From NCBI GenBank assembly GCA_038065635.1, contig JBBTQP010000035.1, positions 1-25,639 of the forward strand: a DNA stretch of 25,639 bases. Reading direction: 5' to 3'. Below the pieces are notes generated by a model. The model was not told the origin of the DNA, did not search any database, and was given only the letters and a program-made list of their open reading frames with translations. Every line of letters starts with the position of its first letter. Within the stretch, counting starts at the first letter, position 1. The position numbers were made by a program, and so were the translations under genes. Positions 7,560 to 13,478 of this stretch are shown piece after piece. Source of the stretch: JAHJFW01 sp038065635. GTDB taxonomy: Bacteria > Patescibacteriota > Patescibacteriia > 2-12-FULL-60-25.

Positions 7560-7634
7560 GGCCCGTTCGTCTAGTGGCTAGGACGCTAGGTTCTCATCCT
7601 GGAAACAGGGGTTCAATTCCCCTACGGGCTACCA
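7560..7634 (+). tRNA. tRNA-Glu(CTC), complete with encoded CCA
   Basis: The acceptor stem GGCCCGT pairs with ACGGGCT, with a G1-U72 wobble at the end. The D arm is GTCT/GGAC, the anticodon stem CTAGG/CCTGG with loop TTCTCAT (anticodon CTC), the variable loop AAAC, and the T arm AGGGG-TTCAATT-CCCCT. The discriminator is A and CCA is encoded. A hairpin terminator follows directly. The last nine bases (GGGCTACCA) recur at 9514. Confidence 0.95.
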
Positions 7635-7670
7635 CCAAAAACACTTCGAGAAATCGTGGTGTTTTTGTAT
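7626..7670 (+). repeat. Direct repeat A: tRNA-Glu 3' end plus terminator (attL-like)
   Basis: The 45 nt beginning GGGCTACCA match 9514-9559 in the same orientation, with four substitutions and one single-base indel by eye (about 89% identity). The match covers the last nine tRNA bases and the whole terminator. tRNA 3' ends are common integration sites, so this pair could mark the edges of an inserted segment of about 1.9 kb. Confidence 0.65.
7636..7667 (+). terminator. tRNA-Glu terminator hairpin
   Basis: CAAAAACAC and GTGTTTTTG form a perfect 9-bp stem. An inner CGA-GAAA-TCG tetraloop hairpin sits beyond a 2x2 internal loop. The T-run is inside the descending arm. It starts 2 nt after the encoded CCA. 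A diverged copy is at 9523-9559. Confidence 0.7.
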
Positions 7671-7914
7671 AGTGAGGCCAAAAGCACCTCGTCGGGGAGA
7701 TTGGCGAGATCGGGATCGATGCGGCGGCATTGCTCCAAGGTGAGCATGCGACAAGCCTATCGAATGGCTTGCGCGGCCAACGGACGTTATTCACACACGC
7801 GACAAAAGAGGGCTGCATACACCCCATTTGTTTGCTTAGTATTCAGGATTTGGCAAATTAAAAGGGAATCGAATATGTACTCTCCGTCCTTCATTCTTCA
7901 TTGATTTTCAGATA

Positions 7915-8339
7915 GACTTGAATGTAGATACGATTGTGAAAGACTTAACTAAAGCCAACACGAAAAAGAATTACGAGGACTACGCAAGTGGTCGTGTGTT
8001 TTATATGGCATGCCTGGAACCACGGGTTTTCCGGTTCGACTGACTAGCGAAATATTCCAAAGAGCGCTCATGTTGTTAAGTGCTAAGGGTGTACAGTCAC
8101 CTTATACGATCTACGACCCATTTTGCGGCGTGGCCTATGCGCTGACTGTTTTAGGATTTTTCCATGGAGCTGATATCAAAGCTATTTTTGCATCCGATAT
8201 TGATGAAAACGTTTTATCGCTTGCTCGCAAAAACCTGTCATTACTTTCAAAAGACGGCTCGCACTATCTAAAAACGAAAACCCGAAAACACAAAACTCCG
8301 CTCAGTTTGAGAACAGCATACGAAAACCCAAGAACCTAA
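7915..8339 (+). pseudogene. Broken AviRa-like rRNA methyltransferase fragment
   Basis: Remnant of an AviRa-type SAM-dependent methyltransferase; AviRa methylates 23S rRNA and gives avilamycin resistance. In one frame 7948-8004 encodes TKKNYEDYASGRVFY. After 8006 the other frame continues GMPGTTGFPVRLTSEIFQRAL, then the SAM-site region DPFCGVAYALTVLGFFHG and ASDIDENVLSLARKNLSLLS. The two parts join if a duplicated AT within TATATGG (8003-8006) is removed, so a 2-nt insertion splits the gene. Homology stops near 8262 (SKDG), and the rest up to the stop at 8339 looks unrelated. The catalytic C-terminal half is missing. No intact start is evident upstream. It lies inside the segment bounded by the tRNA-Glu direct repeats. 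Confidence 0.7.
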
Positions 8340-8376
8340 AACTTGGCTAAAATAAGTTCTTTGCACTCACACGCTA

Positions 8377-8404
8377 TTGCGTCATGCACATAGTGTGCTA
8401 TATT
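8377..8404 (+). promoter_or_regulatory. Candidate promoter of a possible small RNA
   Basis: TTGCGT (8377-8382), a 16-nt spacer and TATATT (8399-8404) with TG one base before it (extended -10). The expected start is about 8411. No ORF of note follows; a strong terminator lies about 100 nt downstream. Confidence 0.4.
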
Positions 8405-8410
8405 GGTTTT

Positions 8411-8514
8411 AGCGTAAGTCCTTTGCGAGCTGTCCTAGATGTTCCCATCCATCGGTTGGCTAAAATCTAGGCATCAAGAGTTCGTTAGGCTGCCCCCCGA
8501 AAGGGGGATTTTTG
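8411..8514 (+). ncRNA. Possible structured small RNA (~100 nt)
   Basis: This is a gene-free stretch between a promoter-like site and an intrinsic terminator. Three hairpins are visible. CGTAA/TTGCG forms a small stem near the 5' end. CCTAGAT (8434-8440) pairs perfectly with ATCTAGG (8465-8471) around a 24-nt loop. The C6-GAAA-G5 terminator closes the 3' end at 8507. It is not 4.5S, tmRNA or any family I recognise. Its end is 1-2 nt from the stop codon of the converging DUF3800 gene. Existence rests on inference from promoter, folding and terminator only. Confidence 0.35.
8493..8513 (+). terminator. Intrinsic terminator (C6-GAAA-G5-A-T5)
   Basis: Five to six C pair with five G around a GAAA loop, followed by ATTTTTG, so it works on the plus strand. 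It directly abuts the 3' end of the minus-strand DUF3800 gene, for which no T-run exists in that direction. Confidence 0.75.
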
Positions 8515-9168
8515 TTATAGGTACTGCTCGTCAAATTTGATTTTGTCCGTAGCAAAAATATCAAACCAATCCATGTCGCCTCGTTCGTATTTCTGGAAGA
8601 CGCCCCATGCGAATAAATCAACGGCTTGTAATCCCGGATAATCATGTGAAAGGCGATGCTCCATAAACAAAGGAACATTGGGCGGAAGCTTTCCTTCAAG
8701 TTGGCGACCGATATACGCGTTGAATTCAGAGATTTCCGGCTTTGCCATACTCTTGTCGATGATGAACGTCACCGGATTTCCATCGTTTATGGAAAATGGA
8801 ATCTGATCTAGAACTTTTCGTGCGACGAAGTTGTAGACTCGAGATTTGTTTTGTGCCAGCCGCTCGAATACACGGCGTTTATTGAGAGTCATTGCGTAGA
8901 CTGCAAACTTCACGCCTTTTACATGATCGTAGAAATACTTCTTGATTTCGAGTGTCGTTCCGGTTCCTTTTAACTCTTGGACAAGGCGTTTCCGATGATT
9001 GGGAGAATTAAGTTTGCGTCTGAGTGTTAATCGTACGGCTTTTGAAAGTTGCCGATTGGCATCGACGCTACTCATCGCTAAAATGCAGATCGTAAAAAAC
9101 TTGGACGGCTTCTTATTCACGAAGTCGAAGCCAAGGTCGCCACTTTCATCGAGATACAAATACCACAT
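8515..9168 (-). CDS. DUF3800 domain protein
   Basis: 217-aa protein matching the DUF3800 pattern. An N-terminal YLDESGDLGF supplies the conserved Asp7-Glu8-Ser9 motif. A conserved middle region contains TFIIDKS (around residue 150), and the family-typical C-terminal YPGLQAVDLFAWGVFQKYERGD closes the domain. The family is predicted to have an RNase H-like fold with acidic active-site residues, and it often occurs in mobile or accessory regions. Its function has not been established to my knowledge. The gene probably gives a leaderless mRNA: TATAAT ends exactly 6 nt before the ATG. It lies inside the putative tRNA-Glu islet, converges on the candidate small RNA, and has no partner gene in its own direction. 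The ORF is intact. Confidence 0.85.
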   Translation of the reverse strand: MWYLYLDESGDLGFDFVNKKPSKFFTICILAMSSVDANRQLSKAVRLTLRRKLNSPNHRKRLVQELKGTGTTLEIKKYFYDHVKGVKFAVYAMTLNKRRVFERLAQNKSRVYNFVARKVLDQIPFSINDGNPVTFIIDKSMAKPEISEFNAYIGRQLEGKLPPNVPLFMEHRLSHDYPGLQAVDLFAWGVFQKYERGDMDWFDIFATDKIKFDEQYL

Positions 9169-9174
9169 GCGTTT

Positions 9175-9180
9175 ATTATA
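9175..9180 (-). promoter_or_regulatory. Consensus -10 (TATAAT) 6 nt before the DUF3800 start
   Basis: On the minus strand TATAAT is followed by AAACGC and then the ATG at 9168. A TTGAGC lies 19 nt upstream as a possible -35. There is no Shine-Dalgarno, consistent with a leaderless mRNA. Confidence 0.6.
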
Positions 9181-9513
9181 CTCTCACAGGGGTGAATTCG
9201 CTCAATTAATCTCCGCGCTAGGTCTGTTAGGTTAAAAACCTAGGATTTGGCCAAAACCAGCAACGTAAATATTATCACCCGTACCGTTTTCGGTACTTTC
9301 AAAAAAATCGCGCGGCGTCCGCATGATTCCTAGAACGATCATCAACCAATCCCCAAGTCTCCCTATCTAAGACGGATAAAGCTATTTCAATTCCTTATGG
9401 CAGTCCTAGATTGATGTGTTTTTCGCTCCATTTACGCCAATGTTTGCTCGCTTTGCCGAATTCATGCCAGCGTTCCAGCTCGGAAACAAGCTCATTCCAC
9501 CGCGCACCCACAT

Positions 9514-9559
9514 GGGCTACCAACAAAAACACTTCTAGAAACCGAGGTGTTGTTTGTAT
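9514..9559 (+). repeat. Direct repeat B: second copy of tRNA-Glu 3' end plus terminator (attR-like)
   Basis: Starts with the last nine bases of tRNA-Glu (GGGCTACCA), followed by a diverged copy of its terminator, in the same orientation as repeat A at 7626. No tRNA body precedes it; similarity begins at the GGGCTACCA. The distance between the two copies is about 1.89 kb. Confidence 0.65.
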
Positions 9560-9565
9560 TATTAA

Positions 9566-9600
9566 AACAAAAACGCCCCTCGGTATGACCGTGATGGGCG
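9566..9600 (-). terminator. Intrinsic terminator after the APH-like gene
   Basis: On the minus strand CGCCC pairs with GGGCG, with an inner CGGT-CAT-ACCG hairpin, followed by TTTTTGTTTT. It lies 18 nt downstream of the stop at 9619 and just outside direct repeat B. Confidence 0.75.
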
Positions 9601-9618
9601 CATGAGTTATGTTGTATT

Positions 9619-10650
9619 TCAGACAGCGACAGATGACAGGCGCGAAATGCGTTCGCGGATCTTTTTGATTTGGCGTTCGATATGCGCTTCTTCGTTGTAT
9701 GTCGCACCTTTGGCGTAGGCAAGCCGCGCCAGTTTGTCCGGGAGCATGGAAGACATATATACCATTATCCAGTCTAGCTGTGACAGATGGCGATAGTCGT
9801 CCAATTCACACAGCACCGTTTCAGACAGAGGTGACTGGCGCAGGTATTCAGTCACGAAGAACTCCTCATCTTCGCTTGTTATCCCTTGGGATTTATCATG
9901 AGCGAAAAAATCATCAATGACGTGAAGAGGATGATCCCATCCACCGTACTCGAAGTCCAAGACCACGAGAGAACCGTCGGTCCGCCAGAGCATGTTGTGA
10001 GCGCCGAAATCTATGGGTGAGAGTCGGAGATCGGCGTCGGGGAGTCGTCGATTAAGTCGATCCCTATTGTGGCGCTGAATGAACCCCTCGAGCAACGATT
10101 CGACCGTATCGAGTACAGAAGCTTCCGTTAGAAAGTCCTGAACCATGACGGAGAGAGCTTTGGATTCCTCTCCTTTGAATAGCTCGATACGTCCTCGAAT
10201 TAACGCGATCACCTCGGAAAGCGAACGAGCCGACATGAATCCCATTGGAACTTCCAACGAGACGTCCGCTCTAGTTACGTCATGCATCTTCGCGAGGAAG
10301 TTTGCGATTTTTGTGATGTGGTCGCGCGTGAAGTCAAACGAATCAATGTGCCGTCCATGAACGAAAGAATAGACGCCGGTATTCAACTCATCGAGTCTGG
10401 CGCATGGTTTCGGGACTTCATTAAATCCACGTTTGCACAGCGCCGTCAGCACTCCATACTCTCTAACAAGTCTTGAACGATTATCGTTGAAGTACTTTTT
10501 AGCGAGCAGAGACCGACCTTCTCGAGTTTCGATTCGATAGAGACGGTTGTTTGATCCTCCGGAAAGCTGTTGTACCGCGACGCAGTTTGCGCCTACGGAA
10601 TCATGAATAGCCCTGAAAAGGACGTGCAGATCCATTTCTGTATCTTGCAT
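9619..10650 (-). CDS. APH-like phosphotransferase (protein-kinase-like fold)
   Basis: 343-aa member of the aminoglycoside phosphotransferase / choline kinase superfamily. The N-lobe has a Gly-rich loop (QLSGGSNNRLYRIE, from residue 28) and a candidate ATP-binding Lys in LLAKKYF (around 51). The catalytic loop is SPIDFGAHN (211-219) with Asp214 and Asn219. Common APH enzymes have HGDxxxxN here, so the His-Gly is replaced by Ser-Pro. The metal-binding motif is DFEYGGWDHP (from 232). The substrate cannot be told; a sugar, amino alcohol or nucleoside is possible, and antibiotic resistance should not be assumed. AAGG 8 nt before ATG 10650 may be the ribosome site. The gene follows the Bro-N gene by 49 nt on the same strand and ends with its own terminator. 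Confidence 0.75.
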   Translation of the reverse strand: MQDTEMDLHVLFRAIHDSVGANCVAVQQLSGGSNNRLYRIETREGRSLLAKKYFNDNRSRLVREYGVLTALCKRGFNEVPKPCARLDELNTGVYSFVHGRHIDSFDFTRDHITKIANFLAKMHDVTRADVSLEVPMGFMSARSLSEVIALIRGRIELFKGEESKALSVMVQDFLTEASVLDTVESLLEGFIQRHNRDRLNRRLPDADLRLSPIDFGAHNMLWRTDGSLVVLDFEYGGWDHPLHVIDDFFAHDKSQGITSEDEEFFVTEYLRQSPLSETVLCELDDYRHLSQLDWIMVYMSSMLPDKLARLAYAKGATYNEEAHIERQIKKIRERISRLSSVAV

Positions 10651-10699
10651 AGGCAGACCTTACGAAAGAATGCGGAAAAGAGCAATTATTAACACAGAA

Positions 10700-11533
10700 C
10701 TACTTAAGTTTCTTTGGTGACTTTCTAGTCGGCAAAAAATTCCCTGTTGAAATAACCGGTTTGCCGGTTTTCGATTCAATTTCTTTGCGCGCGTTTCCCG
10801 CAATCGATCCGCCTTGTTTGGCGACTTTGCGGTTTTCGACCAGTCCTTTAGCATTTTTCTTGCGAGCGATCTCTGTTGTAGAAACTTCGGCCAGCATGTT
10901 CAAAACCAGTTCGAGATTTGTCATGTGATCTCGTAGATTTTGCGATTTGAGTCCTTTAACTTTTTTGTAGTCACGCGTCTTCATGCCGGCCCATGCTTCT
11001 GTGATGTCGTCAGTCAAGATAGCGTATTCGGGTTTTTCGATACCACGATTCCTCCATTCGTCCGTAAGTTCATGCCGTATCTCAATGCTTCGCATTCGTT
11101 GTGCGATCCATGCTTCGGAATAACCTTTTTTTCGATAATACTCACCGGCGCGGTGAATCGCGATCTCCGGATCCTCGATTTCTTTTAACCGTTCGTATCC
11201 GACTTTTGCCAACCATTGTTTGAACGGTTCGGCTTTTGGAGAAGGGATAGATTGGATGAGACGTAGAACGGTTTCGGTATTCGCGCAGTCAGTCGCGTAT
11301 TTTTTGCCATCTTTAGCAATAAATTTCAGTTGTACGATTTTATCGTACAACTGAAAACCCTCGTCAGACAGCTTTTTTTTGAGATCCGTCCAGTATCGTT
11401 TTGGGATCGTACTTCCCGTCAACACCTCAATAATATCAATAATACTAAAAAACCACTGGTCGGCTTTCTCGTCCCATACGCGTCGAACTTCTTTTTGTTC
11501 GAATAAGACAATCGATGATGTTTTATCGCTCAT
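10700..11533 (-). CDS. Bro-N / DinD-like protein
   Basis: 277-aa protein similar to the Bro-N family of phage antirepressor-like proteins and to E. coli DinD (DNA damage-inducible D). The N-terminal domain reads VRRVWDEKADQWFFSIIDII with the conserved YWTDLKKKL and QLKFIAKDGK. The conserved centre is TDCANTETVLRLIQSIPSPK and FKQWLAKVGYERL. The C-terminal part has TEIARKKNAKGLVENRKVAK, GGSIAGNARKEIE and a Lys-rich end. DinD inhibits RecA filaments and Bro-N domains bind DNA, so a DNA-damage or phage-related role is inferred, not shown. No Shine-Dalgarno is seen. The coding sequence contains a perfect 15-bp inverted repeat at 11324-11356. It lies upstream of the APH-like gene in the accessory block. 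Confidence 0.8.
   Translation of the reverse strand: MSDKTSSIVLFEQKEVRRVWDEKADQWFFSIIDIIEVLTGSTIPKRYWTDLKKKLSDEGFQLYDKIVQLKFIAKDGKKYATDCANTETVLRLIQSIPSPKAEPFKQWLAKVGYERLKEIEDPEIAIHRAGEYYRKKGYSEAWIAQRMRSIEIRHELTDEWRNRGIEKPEYAILTDDITEAWAGMKTRDYKKVKGLKSQNLRDHMTNLELVLNMLAEVSTTEIARKKNAKGLVENRKVAKQGGSIAGNARKEIESKTGKPVISTGNFLPTRKSPKKLK
11324..11356. repeat. Perfect 15-bp inverted repeat inside the Bro-N coding region
   Basis: TTTCAGTTGTACGAT (11324-11338) and ATCGTACAACTGAAA (11342-11356) are exact reverse complements around a 3-nt loop. On the coding strand it encodes the stretch around FQLYDKIVQLKF, which is ordinary conserved protein sequence. The mRNA would form a very stable hairpin about 180 nt into the gene, or the DNA could be an operator. 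Confidence 0.8.
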
Positions 11534-11617
11534 ATAATGAATCTCGTGAATCCATGATAATACTTTACGTTATTTGTTGAGAGTTTTCAATCGCATTTAA
11601 TTTTCTTCCTCCACTCA

Positions 11618-11626
11618 TGCTATACT
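11618..11626 (+). promoter_or_regulatory. Extended -10 (TGc TATACT) upstream of the small membrane gene
   Basis: TGC followed by TATACT, the same sequence as at 4070-4078. The expected start is about 11633, so a leader of about 27 nt without a Shine-Dalgarno precedes ATG 11660. Confidence 0.55.
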
Positions 11627-11659
11627 CTCCTCAACATTTAATTCTTTTTTCATCGTAGT

Positions 11660-11929
11660 ATGGTTAATCAAAAGTTAGTTACGCACGCGGCGGCGATGGG
11701 ACTCATGACGATCCTGTTGTTTGTGCTGTGTATGTTTTGGAAATTGACGATCACGGATCCTGTGGTTGATCAGTTTCATATGTTAAGTCTTAAGCTGTTG
11801 TTCCCAGGATTCAATGGATTTGATGTGGCTAGTATTTTGTGGGGAATGCTGTTGAGTTTCGTGTACGGATTTGCGGCATCGTTTTTGTTCCACGTTTTGC
11901 ATCCCGATTGTTGCCCTGTGAAAAAGTAA
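11660..11929 (+). CDS. Small two-helix membrane protein (89 aa)
   Basis: Two hydrophobic segments, GLMTILLFVLCMFWKLTI and ILWGMLLSFVYGFAASFLF, flank a loop containing LLFPGFNGFD; the tail HPDCCPVKK has adjacent Cys residues. The FPGF loop and second helix (WGMLLSFVYGF) resemble small DUF5676-type membrane proteins, but this is weak recognition. The gene has its own extended -10 promoter and a strong terminator 20 nt after the stop, so it appears to be monocistronic. It converges with the GT-like gene. Function is unknown; the CC pair could bind metal or form a disulfide. Confidence 0.65.
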   Translation: MVNQKLVTHAAAMGLMTILLFVLCMFWKLTITDPVVDQFHMLSLKLLFPGFNGFDVASILWGMLLSFVYGFAASFLFHVLHPDCCPVKK

Positions 11930-11943
11930 GAATATAAAGGAGG

Positions 11944-11975
11944 AAAAAAACCGAGATAATCCATCTCGGTTTTTT
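11944..11975. terminator. Bidirectional intrinsic terminator
   Basis: A7, CCGAGAT, a 5-nt loop, ATCTCGG and T6. The stem is a perfect 7 bp plus A-T extension, with a T-run on both strands. It serves the small membrane gene (+) and the GT-like gene (-), which converge here. Confidence 0.92.
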
Positions 11976-12000
11976 GATTAATTTTAGAAATTCGCACAAT

Positions 12001-13338
12001 CTATACGATCATCGGCAGCTTTTCCAGTTCTATTTCTTCTCCAGTTATGATGCTTTCTATTCTGTATGAACCGTGCGTCGGAGCTTCGATGTAGCCGTTC
12101 CAAGCCATTCTTGCCAAGCCGCCGCTCTCAATCCAGTCGAATAACCATTCGTTCGTGTATTTCGGATCATTTTGCGTTACGCCGGCGTTTACGGTTTTTA
12201 GCCACACGCGGTTGAATTGTTCTTGCGATCCTATGGACGGCGCCATGATTATCGGAAGACCGACTCCGCAATAGAACGACATTTCGCTCGGTTTTGTCCA
12301 AAGAATGTCGGTTTGACGCAGGCGCTTCGTGAAATTGTGAAAATAATCCGCGCGGTTCGGTTCAGAATCAATAAACAATGATTTACCAAAAGCGCGTTGT
12401 AATCCCAGTTCCTTGGCTTTTTCGAGAAAGAAAGTCGCGACTTCGGTTTTTGTTCCGGCTTCCAGACGCACTACTATTTCTTTACGAAGAATTCGATGTT
12501 TTAGACTGCCCATCATATGAACGCCGAGCGTTCGTTGCGCGCCGGCTCCACCAACCGCGAACGTGAGCGTTGGCGCGCGATGTCCGTTTATTGGGCAAGT
12601 GCCGGCACCGAGCTCGGTTTCGATCGTGCGAATATACTTGTTTCGGAAAATTCCGTTTGGATCAAGATTGCAGATACGACGGATCACGTCTTTTTTTATG
12701 ATAGCCCCCTCCGGTCCGCCTATGATCTCTTTAGGAAGAGGAAATCCCGTAAGATAAATGTTTTCCGGTTTGATCCCGTAGAGTTTTAGGCGTTCAACCA
12801 CGCGGCCGTTCGGAGCGAAGTATTTGATGCGGCTTTTTTTAGGATCTTTCGCAACCCACGCGCGACTGATGTCCGCATCGCATAAAACAAGATAAATATC
12901 TCCCGGGTAATCGTAAACTTCTGCCGCAAACGCAGGAATGAAAAACGTGCAGATAAGCGGAAGCGGATTTTTTGAAAGTTTCTCAACCAAGTGTTTTCCA
13001 AGTCCCAGTTGTTCAATCATGAAATACGTTTGCTTGACTTGAGCGGTTGGCGCGGAAAGGTCGCGGCGAGGATAGAAAGGCGCGATGCGTTGCGTTTTGT
13101 CTATTATCTCGAACAGGTAGTCACCAATTATCGGCAACGGTTTTAGACGCGACAACGCTTCGTAAATTTTTCGACTCTCCGACCAAAGCATCTGATCCCT
13201 TTTGGGTATGCTCGGATAATCGTTTGCCGTAATGATCCCGTCGTTCGCCAGGTCTTTAAGTCCGTAGGCGGCACGCTCATGGCCGTAACCCATGTTGACT
13301 GATACGACCCATGCGTTTCGATGTTTGTGAGATTTCAT
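12001..13338 (-). CDS. Predicted GT-B glycosyltransferase (MGDG synthase/MurG-like)
   Basis: 445-aa protein with the pattern of a GT-B fold glycosyltransferase. The N-terminus WVVSVNMGYGHERAAYGL resembles the GxGH-x-x-A motif of diacylglycerol glucosyl/galactosyltransferases. LICTFFIPAFAAEVY and YLVLCDADISRAWVAKDP fit the acceptor-domain core. YFAPNGRVVERLKLYGIKPE and NIYLTGFPLP lead into the C-terminal domain, with TLTFAVGGAGAQR (about 263-275) as the first nucleotide-sugar loop. LWTKPSEMSFYCGVGLPII followed by GSQEQFNRVWL fits the sugar-donor site. Acceptor and sugar are unknown; a glycolipid product is inferred. TATAAT with TGC before it ends exactly 6 nt before ATG 13338, so a leaderless mRNA is likely. 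No gene follows in its operon. Confidence 0.65.
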   Translation of the reverse strand: MKSHKHRNAWVVSVNMGYGHERAAYGLKDLANDGIITANDYPSIPKRDQMLWSESRKIYEALSRLKPLPIIGDYLFEIIDKTQRIAPFYPRRDLSAPTAQVKQTYFMIEQLGLGKHLVEKLSKNPLPLICTFFIPAFAAEVYDYPGDIYLVLCDADISRAWVAKDPKKSRIKYFAPNGRVVERLKLYGIKPENIYLTGFPLPKEIIGGPEGAIIKKDVIRRICNLDPNGIFRNKYIRTIETELGAGTCPINGHRAPTLTFAVGGAGAQRTLGVHMMGSLKHRILRKEIVVRLEAGTKTEVATFFLEKAKELGLQRAFGKSLFIDSEPNRADYFHNFTKRLRQTDILWTKPSEMSFYCGVGLPIIMAPSIGSQEQFNRVWLKTVNAGVTQNDPKYTNEWLFDWIESGGLARMAWNGYIEAPTHGSYRIESIITGEEIELEKLPMIV

Positions 13339-13344
13339 GTGGAG

Positions 13345-13353
13345 ATTATAGCA
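13345..13353 (-). promoter_or_regulatory. Consensus extended -10 (TGc TATAAT) 6 nt before the GT-like start
   Basis: On the minus strand TGC-TATAAT-CTCCAC is followed by ATG. The hexamer is perfect and the spacing to the start codon is 6 nt, leaving no room for a ribosome binding site. Confidence 0.7.
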
Positions 13354-13376
13354 TGTAGATGGAATACTTTTCCCTC

Positions 13377-13471
13377 GTCATTGCGAGGAGTAGAAACGAC
13401 GTGGCAATCACATAAGAGTAATGGCTGTCTTCGATTAGATTGCCACGTCGCAAAAGCCTCCTCGCAATGAC
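13377..13471. repeat. 95-nt imperfect palindrome (copy 2)
   Basis: GTCATTGCGAGGAG (13377-13390) pairs with CTCCTCGCAATGAC (13458-13471). CGACGTGGCAATC (13397-13409) pairs with GATTGCCACGTCG (13438-13450). Both stems are perfect. It has the same length as copy 1 at 1387-1481. It lies between the GT-like promoter and the 3' end of the lipoprotein-like gene. Confidence 0.9.
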
Positions 13472-13478
13472 AGGACAT

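Larger units (their letters stand above)
7622..7747 (-). pseudogene. Remnant of a small ORF (41 aa) abutting tRNA-Glu
   Basis: Reading from ATG 7747, the protein starts MLTLEQCRRIDPDLANLPDE and then runs without obvious conservation through the terminator into the antisense of the tRNA 3' end. The N-terminal half resembles short LT-x-EQC-x-x-IDP-type ORFs that I associate from memory with recombinase genes in Patescibacteria; I cannot verify that here. The abrupt join suggests truncation. A TAGGCT hexamer sits 6 nt before the ATG, as at other starts here. It could also be chance. Confidence 0.3.
9169..9618. other. Gene-poor stretch with remnants
   Basis: 450 bases without a convincing gene. 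It holds a GTACCG-TTTT-CGGTAC hairpin (9281-9296), direct repeat B (9514-9559) and the kinase-gene terminator (9566-9600). A minus-strand frame at 9395-9511 encodes a Trp-rich peptide (including RWNELVSELERWHEFGK), which may be the C-terminus of a lost gene. I could not assign it. Confidence 0.5.

Noticed and set aside
7594..7827. 77-aa minus-strand ORF containing RFLEVFLVVARRGIEPLFPG
   Set aside because: It is the antisense reading of tRNA-Glu and its terminator, a common false gene call. A different frame (7622-7747) gives a slightly more plausible remnant.
12517..12789. Plus-strand ORF within the GT-like gene
   Set aside because: It is a shadow of the conserved minus-strand gene with no domain, promoter or ribosome site of its own.
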